This document shows positions 1 through 42,533 of a DNA stretch of 64,000 bases, piece by piece; position 1 is the first letter of the stretch; each line of letters begins with the position of its first letter. This DNA is from Azorinus chamasolen (lineage: Eukaryota; Mollusca; Bivalvia; Cardiida; Solecurtidae): the NCBI GenBank assembly GCA_963576725.1, contig OY755251.1, positions 38,013,246-38,077,245 on the forward strand, in the 5' to 3' direction. Position numbers and translations under genes: made by a program. The notes under the pieces were generated by a model. That model worked only from the letters and a program-made list of their open reading frames with translations, was not told the origin of the DNA and ran no database searches.

Positions 1-274
1 ATCTATAAAGTAAAGGGTAAAGGAATAGTTCCACTGAAGTGCTCATAATTGGGAGTTGGAGTGAAATCAGTAATTACAGAAATAATTTATTTAATTTTTA
101 TTTGCAAAACAGCATATTATTCAAACGTCAATCAAAATACATTCATGTACATACTAACATACATGTAAGAAACCTGATAAAAATAACCATTTCACTTTCA
201 AGCTTGTTTAACCCTGATTGAAACGCCTATACACATGAATATTAGTGAGATAAAATGTTCATGTCTTCCCTCGT

Positions 275-514
275 AAAACCCTTTATCACTCATTTGCTGA
301 GTAGATCCAGATCTGATGGCTCCTGAAAGAGCCGTCTGATCAGGGCCTAGTCTGGTTGCTTATGAAATTATATTAGATCTCTCTCTCCAGTTTCTACCAA
401 TATCAAAACATCATGTATATGTCTCTGATATATGTCACTATAAAAAATTAGCTAATGAAAATATTCATGCTGTCATTATTTCTTACATGAATATTAAACA
501 TGGAAAGTGTTAAA
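275..514. mobile_element. TTAA MITE family 1
   Basis: AAACCCTTTATC left end, core GATCAGACGGCT-type palindrome at about 305-345, right end GGAAAGTGTTAA. Adjoins a family 2 copy. Confidence 0.55.
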
Positions 515-711
515 TAACCCATTACCTCATATTGACGTCTTTTGTTACATTTGGAAACCATAGTGATCCATAGGAGCAAATGCTCTATTTATCACAATGG
601 TTTCAAAACAACACAATTCTAAACTTTTCCTTTTCTCTAGTTAATGTTCCTTTTCGGAAGATTTATTCAAGAAGGTTGGGTCTTAAAATAGCCTACAAGG
701 GAATGGGTTAA
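511..711. mobile_element. TTAA MITE family 2
   Basis: TAACCCATTACCTCATATTG left end and GGGAATGGGTTAA right end. The half-palindrome GGAGCAAATGCTCTATTTATC is present. Confidence 0.6.
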
Positions 712-947
712 ATATCATTTTTTTGCATGCCATAGATAAACTTGTGATAACATGTGTAAACTAATCCCAATGAGACACAATTGGAAATCATCAGAATCCA
801 AACGGTTTGACTCTGGTGGCACATTTGAAGAGAATGCAAAAAAATAAAACAAAGGAATTATACAAATTGTAATGATGACAACAGACATATAGTATTTTGG
901 TAAAAAAAAACCTGGACAAAACAAATACTACTCTAGTAATCCTACAT

Positions 948-1439
948 TAAACCCTTTACTCCATGCCTTTTTATGCCTTTGCAAAGGGAGCAAACCCAGA
1001 TCAAATGGCTCCTGTAGGAGCTGCCTGACCAGGGTCTGCTCTGTTTGCTTATTGAATTACATGTATACAGATTATTATGATATGGTTCTGCAGTTTCTGC
1101 CAAAAACACCAAAAAGATATAGATTTGATTCTACAGATTCTGTCATTACCATAATATTCTGTTTCCATGTGCAATTTTAAAATTAATCCTTTCCTTCATA
1201 CACATGTACAATGTAAACACTTTTTCATGCATTTGCAAACAGAGTAGACCCAGATCAAACGGCTCCTTAGTCATCAGAAGTCATCTGATTCAGTATCTTC
1301 TCTGTTTGCTTATGAAATATCAATAAATCTGTCTATACAATTTCTACTTACAACAAAACATCCTAAATACCATTATAAAAATTAATCTCATTACCACTCA
1401 TGATGTCATTATTTCTTATTCATGGAGTAAAGGGTTTAA
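948..1439. mobile_element. Two merged family 1 MITEs
   Basis: Two GCAAA...GAGTAGACCCAGATC palindromic cores (about 980-1050 and 1230-1310) between AAACCCTTTACTCC and GGAGTAAAGGGTTT. Confidence 0.55.
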
Positions 1440-1550
1440 ACACAATCAGTAGTCTTTGATCTGACAGCATTTACCAATGTGCAACAGGAGTACAACAAGA
1501 GCATCGCAACCGCATAATAACGCTTGTCGGTTTTTGCATAAATCAGTATT

Positions 1551-1800
1551 TTAACCCTTTCCCTGTTCTATGTTTATTCCAAATTTCAGTATCTGCGGAA
1601 TATTCATGGACAAAATTGTTATCCTGAAATTTGGAAGGTGGAAAATTGTAGCCATTTTAGAAAGTAAAGAAACAAACCTTTCAAATTCCATTAGCAAATA
1701 GAGCAGACCCTGATCAGAGGGCTCCTATAGGAGCCGTCTGATCTGGATCTACTCTGTTTGCAAATGCCTGAAAACATGTTTATATGAAGGAAAGGGTTAA
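1551..1800. mobile_element. TTAA MITE family 1, intact 250-bp copy
   Basis: TTAACCCTTTCCCTGTTC to GGAAAGGGTTAA, with core AGAGGGCTCCTATAGGAGCC. TTAA at both ends. Confidence 0.8.
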
Positions 1801-2531
1801 AGGACCATAACTCTTAAAATATGCATGACAGAGTAATGGGCCTAATGGCCATATAAAAGATTATTAGGGCAAATAACTAAAACGTTTGAAAGGAACAGCT
1901 GTACTGATGTTGAACATTGACAAAAAGTCAAAGTTTTAGCACAAAGTCAACCAAGACAACATTAATCATCGCCATACCTAAACATTTTCCCTTCAAAAAC
2001 ACGAGCTAAAAATGTATTGCAAACATGTCAAATATTTACAAAGGTATACATCAGCTTGACCTAAATAATGTGCATATATCCATGTACATAAAAGTAAACT
2101 GTCCTCTCCAATCTCCACCAAAAAAATCATTTCATATTTCTTTTGAAACTTTGTTAGAAACATGTTCATAGCAACCCTTCGAATACAGGAAATGAGTGTA
2201 TGGCATTGAAAGCAGTATTGATCCAGATCAAAAGACTCTTAGAGAAGCCTTCTAATCAGGGTCTGCACTGTTTGTCATTCAAATTCCTCTAGTAAAGTAA
2301 AACCTTTAAAGTCCCATTACATTATAGCGTCACTTTTCCTTGTGAAAAAATGAAAAGATCGATTAATTCTCCAAAGATGGTTTAAATACACTAGCAAACA
2401 AGTTGCGATGCTGGAAAATGTTTCATTTCAAAGAAATGAATGGGATTTACCATGGGAATCCGTAGTTGGACGTAACGTCCACTTACTACAAGTGAGCTAC
2501 TGTAACGTGATCATCATGCGATGTCTGTGCT
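1801..2531. other. Intergenic stretch without recognised features
   Basis: AT-rich. One weak MITE core remnant (TCCAGATCAAAAGACTC, about 2220-2275). No gene seen. Confidence 0.5.
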
Positions 2532-2752
2532 TAACCCTTTCCATGTACAATATTCATGTGAGAAATAATGACATTACGAATATTCAATATTCATTAGCTG
2601 AATGTTTATAATGTAAATTTTTCAAGGAAATTTTTTGCCTAGTCTGATCTGTATTATGTCAAAAGTAAACAGAGCAGACCCTGATCAGACAGCTCCTATA
2701 GGAGCCATCCGATCTGGGTCTACTCTTGCAAATGCATGAAAAGGCATTAAAG
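2532..2752. mobile_element. TTAA MITE family 1
   Basis: TTAACCCTTTCCATG to GAAAAGGCATTAA, with core CAGACAGCTCCTATAGGAGC. Confidence 0.65.
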
Positions 2753-2990
2753 AGACACCCCAGTCACCCTGTCAAGCTACATTGTCGGCTTATACCAAGA
2801 AACGTGAGGAATATGGAATCAGTTGCTTTTTTCACTTATAGTTTCTCTTCAGTTGTTGCACTAAGCGATAAATTTAAAAATAGAACATAATTTCTATATA
2901 ATTTACAGTCAATGGTCACATGATTTACTGACATCATATACATGCTTAATTTAGATTTTCTGCTTGCTCCGTGATATTTTTCTTCACAAC

Positions 2991-3180
2991 AGATGAAGGT
3001 ACGTAATTAAATACTAAAACCGTCATTTTTCCATCAAACCTTATTTTGTGACTGCTCTTTAGAATTGTCTCAAAGAGTCAACTCTAAAGAGTGGTCATAA
3101 TGAAGGGTTTGGTGGAGAAATAAAGAAGATAATCTTGAAAATGTTTTAATTTACGCATCGTATCTGTAAATATAATGGGA
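2991..3180. mobile_element. Palindromic MITE family D
   Basis: Core CTCTTTAGAATTGTCTC...CTCTAAAGAGTGGTCA with flanking GGGTTTGGTGGAGAAATAAA. Same family as 42341 and 56246. Confidence 0.55.
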
Positions 3181-3289
3181 CTTTATATACCGAAGGGACT
3201 CTATAGATGAAACACTGATGTGCCATTCAATGGGTTAACCAGCTGTAGCGGACAGTCACTTATATACTTTCAATCACAGTCTATTTCCT

Positions 3290-3433
3290 CTATAGGACCA
3301 TTAAGAACCAGGACAGAATCAGGAGCATTCCACCATACGGAGTTATTTTCCGTATTCTGCCATCTCCAGTGATAGATTGGTAATAGCAGCTTCCACAGAA
3401 TATCATCATCCCAGCAGTCATCACAGAACCAAC
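3290..3433 (-). CDS. TMEM256: TMEM256 exon 4 with stop codon
   Basis: Acceptor GTTTCAG at 3440-3434, 47 codons then TAG (3292-3290). It encodes the two C-terminal hydrophobic segments, with GSCYYQSITGD between them and TPYGGMLLILSWFLMVL at the end, as in other TMEM256 proteins. Confidence 0.9.
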   Translation of the reverse strand, partial: VGSVMTAGMMIFCGSCYYQSITGDGRIRKITPYGGMLLILSWFLMVL

Positions 3434-6400
3434 CTGAAACGATCACAGAATAAAGGATAATAATTATAGTAACACCCCTCTAAACCACACATAAAATTTA
3501 GCATAAATATTTGTCTTGGAAACAGGTGGCAGCTTAATGCGGGGTGAAAGCCATGCAGAAAGCTCCTCTAGGAGCTTTCTGCATGACTTACCCTGTCTTA
3601 AGAAGCCACCTACCAAAAAGTATCTTAATTCTTCTTTACTATAATTCCGGTTGAGAGAGGTTTTACTGTACTTCCATGACAAAAATGTAATGTGCTAAGG
3701 ATACAATTGCCTGTATATATTAATATCAAAGCGTTGTAGACGCTGCAGTATTCTTTGCATGGTATCAATCTGATATCGAATAAGTTTGCTTTGGCATGGA
3801 ATTGCATATCTATAAGGGAAGGCATTAACACTCTATCCAGTTGATGATACAGTTGCAGCTGACACTTCAGCCGTTTCCCACTATGCTTATTATCACACTG
3901 ACCACTCGCAGTTATGGGTGTGATTACCTAATCGCTTGCATAAGGTCATCCGACTCGCGCTTCTTTATTCATTGAGTATTTTCATTCATGTTATGATCAC
4001 GTGATTTCTTCATGTGACTGATATTTGTATATCTGTGCGCCCTTCTTACACATTGCTATATTTTGTCGGTTTATTGATTTTTGCACATACTAAGCCGAAG
4101 CTTATGTTACGAAGCATTTTCATGTCAGATATAGTGTACCACTATTGGTTCCGGATGCCACGTTATTAAGCACCCTTTGTATCTATCGAATGCAGGTCAG
4201 TAAATTGCACTATTTTGTCAGGCCGGCGAGGGTACCATGGATTAGGCTGTGGAATGCCACCTTTGTATTCTATTGCTTCGCAAAGAATACAATAAACACA
4301 CAGACTAGTACACCACTTCAGGCCTTGTAATGAACACACCTAATTCAGGGACATAGATTATCAAAGTCTACCCCTCTTAGCCTTCAATTTTTGTTCCATT
4401 TTGGCCATAATAATGTTTTCACCTTTCAGATTGATGTTAGCATGTGCATAAGTGCGTATTGCTAGCTATGCCTCTGGTAGCAACATGTATGCATCTGAGG
4501 TGTGGGCTGGCATATAGATTACACTACTAGGTCTGTGTCTACAACCAACAGAGTTAACCCTTTCCCTGTTTAATATTCATGTATTGAAGAAATAATGACA
4601 TCATGACTAGTAATTAGATAAATGTTTATAAAAGCATTATTTGGTAGAAACTGTAGTCTCAGACGTATTGTAATTCCATAAGCAAACAGAGCAGATCCTG
4701 ATCAAATGGCACCTTCAGGAGCCGTACGATCTGGGTCTACTCTTTTTCAAAGGCATGAAAAAGCGTTTATATGAGGAAAAGTGTTTAAATGTGGTACTTC
4801 ATTATCCACTGAACATTGTCTTTCCCATTTTTAATCAGATTATAAACGCCAAGAATTAAAGTTTAACATTTACTATTCAACCTTTTTCACACAATAATAG
4901 AAACCATACTTCTATGTACCTTCAATGAGGAGATGCGACTACAAAGATAGATTTGATGCAGATATCTAATTTCAAGAAAACAAAGCTGTTTTCAAACTGT
5001 TTTGCAAGAACATGTACATCAGATTAAAAAGAGTTTGACCACAGTTATTTAACCCTTTACTCCATAAATACACTGTTTATGCCTTTGCAAACAGAGTAGG
5101 CCAGGTCTGCTCTGTTTGCCTATAAATTACTATAAATATGATTCTACAGTGTCTTCCAGGTCCAAAAATTCTCATGTCCATGTGTCGTTACAAAAATTAC
5201 CGTTACAAAAATTAATCTAATTAATATTCAAGCTGTAATTATTTCTTACATGAATATTCATGGAGTAAAGGGTTAAAAGTGCTGTTTTTCATTTTTTGTG
5301 ACAATGGAGCTTTAACCCTTCATGTAAGAAATAATGACATCATGAATATTGATTAGATTAATTATTTTAATGGACACATGATGCTTTCAATGCTTTGGTC
5401 AAGGCAGAAACTGTAGAATCATATCTATATTATATCATAAGCAAACAGAGCAGACCCTGATCAGACAGCTCCTATACAAGCTGTCTGATCTGGGTCTACT
5501 CTCTTTGTAAAAGCATAGAAAGGTGTATGTATGGAGTAATGGGTTAACCCTTTACTTCAAAGATGAATACACCTCAATGTCTGATCAGGGTCTTCTGTTT
5601 GCTTATGGAATTTTACTAATTCTACAAGTTTGTTTCATGGCAAAAGTTACTTTTTTTTTACAAGTTTGTTTCATGGCCAAAAACTCCCTTTTTAATTTGA
5701 CATTACAAAAATTCAGTTTGTGAAGTGATACATCATTACATAAATATTCAAGAGGGAAAGGGTTAACCCTTTACTCCGTAAATACGTCTTTCTACACCTT
5801 TGCAAACAAAGTAGACCCAGATCAGATGGCTCATGTAGGAGCTGTCTGATCAGGGACTGCTCTGTTTGCTTATGATATAACATAGATATGATTCTACTGT
5901 TTCTGCCATGAGCAACAATTCCTGTGTCCATGTCATATTGTAACAATTAATAAATATATTCTGAAAATGGGTGATCCTTCGAAAGCAAAAGTAGAAATGC
6001 AAAAAGAGAAAATTGCAGACTCGGTTTTACTGAGTCTATTCGTGAGTAGTAATTAAAAGTGCAACACTACTCGCGCCCCCTAGCACCGGCTTAAGCAGTA
6101 TTCAATTTTCAAAACTAATAACATGAAAACTAATGATCCCGAAGGACCAGAAATATAACAACACTGAAGTTAATATTCATGATGTCATTATCTTTTTGCA
6201 TGAATATTCTTGGATGCAATATTGACTTATTCATCTTTACAAACCAGTAGGGTGTCTAAATAGTTATGGTACATGTAATTACGATACCCTCACTAATGAG
6301 TCATACTCACAAGTACAGGTTTCCTTGTCATTGGGACACCAAGAAGAGCTACAGAATGTATCAAATGCATCTTGTTGCCAGACTCAAAAACCTGGAAATC

Positions 6401-8112
6401 AAAAACAACACATATATACATCTGTCATTACCAAATTTAACCCTTCCCCTCATATTGACGCCTTTTGACACCTTTGTAAAAGTCACTTTCTGAAACCAAA
6501 TTGTGATAAATAGAGCATTTGCTCCATTATGACCATAGGAGCAAATGCTCTATTTATCACTATAGTTTCAAAACCACACAATTCTGAAATTTTCCTTTTA
6601 TCTAGTCTAATCATGGGTCTGTAAGGCAGGTGACAGCTTAATGCAGGTTAGGGTCGTAGAAAGGCATATTTATGGAGGAAGGGGTTAGAGTAATGCACAA
6701 AGCTCCTATAGGAACTCTCTGTATTACTTCTGCCCTGCATTTATACAGGAAATAATTATTTGCAAACTTTTTTATCCCTTTCCTTAATAAATATGCCTTT
6801 GCAAACAGAATAGACCCAGATCAGATGGCTCCATATAGAACTGATTCTGCACTTTCTGCCTTGGTTAATATTCCTGTGTTCATATGTTGTTACAAAAATA
6901 CAGCTAATCAATACGCATTATGTTATTATTTCTTACATGAATAAAGGGATAAAGAGTTTGGGTCATGATTTGAGACATGTGGCATCTTAATTGGAAACAG
7001 TGTTTGTCCTCCTGAGTTAGCCCATAGAATGCTGAAGATCACATTTCAAAACGGTTATAGAAAAACTGAAAAGAAATGAGATAAGTATTGAAATTTTGTA
7101 ATTTTTCGTGATTGACAAAATAAAAATTTGTTGTGTTCTACTTACAGCCTTCAGTCTTTCATTCTCTGATTGCTGTGTAAAGGCTGAAACAGAAAGGGAA
7201 AAAATGATGACGATCATATCAAAGATGCATTAGACCATATCAAAGATGCATTAGACTATGTGTGACAAATCACTAATCTGTTGCATTCATTTGTTTATAA
7301 ATTTGTATATTATAAGTTCCAGCATAGTAGAACCTGTCTTAAGCAACCATATATTGATTGAACACAGAAATCTGGAATTTGATAGAACTATTTCTTTAGT
7401 TTCTAAAATAGCTACAATCTTCGACTTTCCATATTTCATAATAACTATATTGTCCATGAATATTCAGGAGGTATTGAAATTTTGAATAAACATAGAACAG
7501 GGAAAGGGTTTAAAAGTAGGTGACTGCTTAATACAAAGTAATGATGAAAGCTCCTATACCACCTGGCTTACAGGCCCATAATGAGACCTCTTTTGAATGG
7601 TCGCTTAAGACAGATTTTACTGTATGCATTTTACAGAAATTATGATTAACCTAAAGTAGCTCGATAGTCGATTTATAACCGCTATTTAAAGTACACAACT
7701 GTGGACTATATTGGGATTTCTTGCTCAAACATCTTACAATTCTGCAAAAGTTTTTTGTTTGTTTTTAAAATTTAATTTAAAGAGTGGCGACATAAAACTG
7801 AGTATAATATCTAATGACCTTGGTAGGTTATGCAATAAGATCAGTTATCCTTCAATTGCATCACAAAAAATTGTCATTTTTTCTCAGAAATTATTTCATT
7901 ACCGCAAATAAAATCATGTTAAAGGGAATACCATGTGCTCCATAGGCGGACATTATAACTGCTAGACCGCCAGACACTCCACCGAACCTGACAAAATTTC
8001 TGCCAGCAAGATTTGTTATGCTCATAGTTTCGATTTCTCTGATTGTTGTCTGTATCTCTCTTACTGGCAGATAGTTAGTAATACCTCCGAAAAAGTTCGA
8101 AATAGACTCCAT
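3290..8112 (-). CDS. TMEM256: TMEM256 homolog (DUF423 family), four-exon gene, complete
   Basis: A spliced minus-strand gene. Exons are 8112-7932, 7183-7146, 6391-6311 and 3433-3290; all introns are GT-AG and phases 1/0/0 join without a break to 147 aa. The first genuine in-frame ATG is at 8112, since the frame is open upstream but only from a TTG. TMEM256/DUF423 proteins are small multi-pass membrane proteins of unknown biochemical role; the human one is about 113 aa, so this has a longer N-terminus. Visible family features: a Gly-rich first segment ending in SAYGAHA, the HLIHSVALLGVP segment with conserved His, the GSCYYQ motif, TPYGG, and a hydrophobic C-terminus ending MVL. Four hydrophobic segments fit a small integral membrane protein. 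Intron 3 is about 2.9 kb and full of MITEs. It is divergent from MARS2 (410 bp between ATGs). Identity rests on motif order and exon continuity; no alignment was run. Confidence 0.9.
3462..3675. mobile_element. MITE family C (TTTTACTGTA ends)
   Basis: Core CATGCAGAAAGCTCCTCTAGGAGC then TTTCTGCATG, an almost perfect palindrome. Right end GAGAGGTTTTACTGTA. In TMEM256 intron 3, about 30 bp from the exon 4 acceptor. Confidence 0.6.
3676..4553. other. TMEM256 intron 3, no recognised feature
   Basis: Contains short hairpins such as TTGTATTCT...AGAATACAA near 4264-4292. No coding signal. Confidence 0.5.
4554..4788. mobile_element. TTAA MITE family 1
   Basis: TTAACCCTTTCCCTG to GGAAAAGTGTTTAA, core GATCAAATGGCACC...GGAGCCGTACGATC. 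Confidence 0.7.
5049..5276. mobile_element. TTAA MITE family 1, core shortened
   Basis: TTAACCCTTTACTCC to GGAGTAAAGGGTTAA. The palindromic core is partly deleted (AGTAGGCCAGGTCTGC). Confidence 0.75.
5312..5546. mobile_element. TTAA MITE family 1, first of a three-copy run
   Basis: TTAACCCTTCATG to GGAGTAATGGGTTAA. Its right TTAA is also the left TTAA of the next copy. Confidence 0.75.
5543..5766. mobile_element. TTAA MITE family 1, second of the run
   Basis: Shares TTAA at both ends (5543-5546 and 5763-5766) with its neighbours. The core is mostly lost. Confidence 0.7.
5763..5966. mobile_element. TTAA MITE family 1, third of the run (right end decayed)
   Basis: TTAACCCTTTACTCCG, core GATCAGATGGCTCATGTAGG. 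Right terminus not found. Confidence 0.6.
6311..6391 (-). CDS. TMEM256: TMEM256 exon 3
   Basis: Acceptor TTTCCAG, donor GTGAGT, 27 codons in phase 0. It encodes VFESGNKMHLIHSVALLGVP then MTRKPVL, matching the most conserved block of the family (human NKHHFLHSLALLGVP). Confidence 0.9.
6436..6620. mobile_element. TTAA MITE family 2, truncated
   Basis: TTTAACCCTTCCCCTCATATTG and the GCAAATGCTCTATTTATCAC palindrome. The right end is replaced by family C sequence. Confidence 0.6.
6775..6956. mobile_element. Family 1 MITE, decayed
   Basis: ATCCCTTTCCTTAATAAATATG...ATGAATAAAGGGAT, core half deleted. Confidence 0.5.
7146..7183 (-). CDS. TMEM256: TMEM256 exon 2 (38-bp mini-exon)
   Basis: Acceptor TTTCAG and donor GTAAG. 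With the leftover G of exon 1 it encodes AFTQQSENERLKA, the charged loop between the first two hydrophobic segments. It ends in phase 0. Confidence 0.86.
7326..7624. mobile_element. MITE family C with internal family 1 remnant
   Basis: AGTAGAACCTGTCTTAAGC left end and GACAGATTTTACTGTA right end. A family 1 half (GAACAGGGAAAGGGTTT) lies inside. Confidence 0.5.
7932..8112 (-). CDS. TMEM256: TMEM256 exon 1 (start exon)
   Basis: Encodes the N-terminus MESISNFF through SAYGAH. The donor GT lies at 7931-7930 after CATG and the exon ends in phase 1. Just before the donor is the RFGGVSGGLAVIMSAYGAH segment, the DUF423 signature. Confidence 0.88.
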
Positions 8113-8522
8113 ATCAAGTTTTACAGAACAAACAACAAATCTAGCGCATTGCTCTAAAACCCAACAATTCGCGAAAACATGTGACGTTTTTCTCCAGGAG
8201 AAAAATACCTGTGCACCGGTTTTCACCGCATTTACCAATTTTCGGACCCATTATTGGTATATTTCCCGGTACCCATATTTCCTGTTGCAACGAAGAATGT
8301 ATCGATACTACAACAAAGCATTGCCATTTGAATACGAAAGACAAATAGCGGAACTTTATCTAAATTGGGGTACAAAACCAAATTTACTAACTTTCTAAAA
8401 CAGCGAACCATACCGAAGTACGGTTTTGTTCCGGAGAGTTATATTCTATGTTTCTTTTCAGGGGCAAATAACTCTCAGTTCCTGGATTTCATTTTCATGT
8501 TTCCAACACATTTTCACTGGGA
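8113..8522. promoter_or_regulatory. Probable bidirectional promoter between TMEM256 and MARS2
   Basis: Only 410 bp separate the two divergent start codons. The stretch is free of the MITEs that crowd the flanks and holds CpG-containing sequence. No clear TATA box is placed for either gene. The shared promoter is inferred from geometry only; transcription start sites cannot be read from sequence. Confidence 0.55.
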
Positions 8523-39724
<31,202 letters not shown>

Positions 39725-39763
39725 TAAGATAGGGGCTATATTCTAATAGTGCTTCCCATTTAT

Positions 39764-41332
39764 TATGTCTCCCCCCATATTTATATGGGGGAGACATATT
39801 GTTTTCGTGAGAGTTGTCTGTCTGTCCGTCTGTCCGTCTGTCCGCACTCACCAAAGGGTAGTTGTGTGACTTTTTCTAACTAGTCGCACAAGTAAAATCA
39901 TTAACCTGGCCATCTCTTGTGACATTAACCTGGCCATTTCTTGTGACATTAACCTGGCCAGTTGTGGGACATAGGGTTAGGGTAAGGGTTAGCTTCCACA
40001 TCATTCTATTCCAAAGTTAGAGCCAAAAATAGTTTTACTTGTGGGACTAGTCACACAAGAAAAGATCAAAGGAAAAAGTCACACAACTACCCATTTGTTA
40101 GTACGTCCGTCTGTCTGTCACACTTTTTGTCCAGACGATAACTTCAATATGCCTGATGCCAGTTGATTGAAACTTCATATATGGAAAGAGCATAATGAGA
40201 GGAAGTGTCATGCACAAGGTCCATAACTCTGGCTTCACTAATATTGGAGTTATTGCCCTTTGTAAAAAAAAATCACACTTTTTTGTCCGGACGATAACTC
40301 CTACATGCCTGATGCCATTGGATTGAAACTTCATATATGGAAAGAGCATAATGAGAGGAAGTGTCATGCACAAGGTCCATAACTCTGGCTTCACTAATAT
40401 TGGAGTTATTGCCCTTTGTAAAAAATATTATAATTTTTTGTCCGGACAATAACTTCAATATGCCTGATGCCATTGGATTGAAACTTCATATATGGAAAGA
40501 TCATAACGAGAGGAAGTGTCATGCAGAAGGTACATAACTCTGGCTTCACTAATATAGGAGTTATTGCCCTTTGTAAAAAGAATCACACTTTTTTGTCCGG
40601 ACGATAACTTCTATATGGCTCATGCCATTGGATTGAAACTTCATATATGGAAAGATCATAACGAGAGGAAGTGTCATGCACAAGGTCCATAACTCTGGCT
40701 TCACTAATATTGGAGTTATTGCCCTTTTTAAAAACAATCACAATTTTTTGTCCGGATGATTACTCCTATGTGACACATGCCATTGGAGTGAAACTTCATA
40801 CATGGAACAATCATAATAAGAGAAAGTGTCATGCATAAGATCCTTAACTCCAGCTTCAATAAATTTAGAGTTATTGCCCCTTGTACATTTGTTTAATTCT
40901 TTCTTGTCCGGACGATAACTCCTACATGGCTCTTGCCATCGTATTGAAACTTCATATATGGAAAGAGCATGATGAGAGAAAGTGTCATGAACAAGGGCCA
41001 TAATTCTGGCTTCAATACTTTTGGAGTTATTGCCCTTTGTTACATTTTTTGGCCGATCAATAACTCCTATTGACTGATGCTATTGGAATGACGTTTTATT
41101 TTTGGAAAGAGCATGATAAAAGCAAGTGTCATGCACAAGGGCCATAAATCTGGTATCAGTATTTTTGGAGTTATTAGCTGTTATCATTTTCTTCTTGAAA
41201 AATGTAGTGGAAAACGCATAATGAGGGGAAGTATCATTCGTCAAGACCATAACATTTTTAGTGATTTCCCTTTACATATTGTTTTTATTAGAGGGGAGAC
41301 ATCCGTTTTTTTGACAAAAACCTCTAGTTTGT
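39764..41332 (+). mobile_element. HINE-like element G in the MARS2 3' flank
   Basis: ATGTCTCCCCCCATAT pairs with ATGGGGGAGACAT, then GTCTGTCCGTCTGTCC, then six to seven units of about 150 bp (GTCCGGACGATAACT, TTGAAACTTCATATATGG), ending AGGGGAGACAT...AACCTCTAGTTTG. It starts 40 bp past the MARS2 stop codon. A 237-bp TIR element interrupts the GTC tract. Confidence 0.78.
39856..40092. mobile_element. 237-bp MITE with GGGTAGTTGTGTGACTTTTT termini
   Basis: The left end GGGTAGTTGTGTGACTTTTT and right end AAAAAGTCACACAACTACCC are exact inverted repeats. Inside are three copies of ATTAACCTGGCCA and a short telomere-like run at 39973-39991. Confidence 0.75.
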
Positions 41333-41378
41333 CTTTCTTTTAAAATGCCAAAGAAATGCTCAAGTCTTGCATGGAACA

Positions 41379-41384
41379 AATAAA
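41379..41384 (+). other. Candidate polyadenylation signal for MARS2 (AATAAA)
   Basis: First AATAAA seen downstream of the MARS2 stop, followed by GT-rich sequence near 41450. If used, the 3' UTR would contain the repeat element at 39764-41332. A non-canonical nearer signal is possible. Confidence 0.3.
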
Positions 41385-41878
41385 CTATTCTACCAGTTAT
41401 TGGACTTCATCTCGACATTTTTTTGACAAATTTTAACCATATCTTTGGGGTTGTGTTTTTTCTTGGTGCCGTCTTGTCCTGTGATATCAGTTTTTCTTGC
41501 ATGAAAAGGTTTAAGCTAGCTGAATAATTATGCTGCCCACAAGGTGGGAGGTATGGCTTTGCTCTTGTCCATCTTTACATGTGTCTGTCTATCTCTATAC
41601 ATATGTACGTCCCACAAATCTTTTTTGTCCAACTCCTCATACACCAGTGTGAGGTTTTACTTCAAACTTTCACAGATGAACAACTTTGATGTGAAGATGT
41701 ACGTAAAGAAAGGAAGTTTCGCTCTATTTTTACCAGCATTATGGGACTTTGAAATGTTCTGCACTATATTATAACAAAGAATGAAAAGTGTGGTATTCAG
41801 AATTTCAGAGACAATTTCCCCAAAGGGGGGGAGGGGGGGGGGGGCATCAATTTTCTAGTTCAATTTAGTGCCATTTTT

Positions 41879-42163
41879 AGCTCGTCTGTTTCGAAGAAAA
41901 GTCAAGCTATTGTGATCACTGTGTTGTAGGCGTTGTCGGCGGCGGCGTGCAAAAACCTTAATGTAGCTCATTACTTGAAAAATATAAGTGGTATCAACAT
42001 GAAACTTCGTAGGTTAGTAGATCTCATTGAGGGGAAGGCCCCTACATAAGAACCATACCTCGTGATTTCAAAATTTTGGCCCTTTATTTTTTTTTTCAAA
42101 AAAATTTAATTTAGCTTGACAAGCACCAAATCAGACGAGTGCTGGTGCCGCACGTGGCTCTTG
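41879..42163 (+). mobile_element. Short HINE-like element F, second copy
   Basis: TTTTT|AGCTCGTCTGTTTCGAAGAAA at the 5' end and CAGACGAGTGCTGGTGCC...GGCTCTTG|TTA at the 3' end. The TCGTCTG start is complementary to the CAGACGA end. Confidence 0.65.
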
Positions 42164-42340
42164 TTATAACTTTAAGTTAGACTGAAACAATAGCAAATAG
42201 TGTAGACTGATCAATTGCTTCAGGAGCTGTTTGATCTGGGTCCGCTTTATTTTCCAAATTGGCCAAGTATTTAGGGTAATTATGTGTACTTGTGATCATC
42301 TTACTATAAATAATATTTCTTCAAAAATATAATGTCAATA

Positions 42341-42533
42341 CAGAGGTCCAGATAAGGTGTATGAATTAAAACACTTTCAAGAATAGCTCCTTTATTTCTC
42401 CACCAAACACTATACTGTGACCACTCTTTAGAATCGTCTCTTGGAAACAATTCTAAAGAGTGGTCACAGTATAGGGTTTGGTGGAGAAATGACGATTTTA
42501 GTATTTGGGTAGGCACCTTTATCTGTAGTTCTG
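42341..42533. mobile_element. Palindromic MITE family D
   Basis: CAGAGGTCCAGATAAGGTG at the left and CACCTTTATCTGTAGTTCTG at the right. The central hairpin has arms TTTCTCCACCAAACACTATA then CTGTGACCACTCTTTAGAAT and their complement. Confidence 0.7.

Noticed and set aside
8113..8238. N-terminal extension of TMEM256 by 42 codons
   Set aside because: The frame is open but begins at TTG; the first ATG is at 8112.
39973..39991. Telomere-like GGGTTAGGGTAAGGGTTAG
   Set aside because: Only about three degenerate units, inside a MITE; not evidence for an interstitial telomere.
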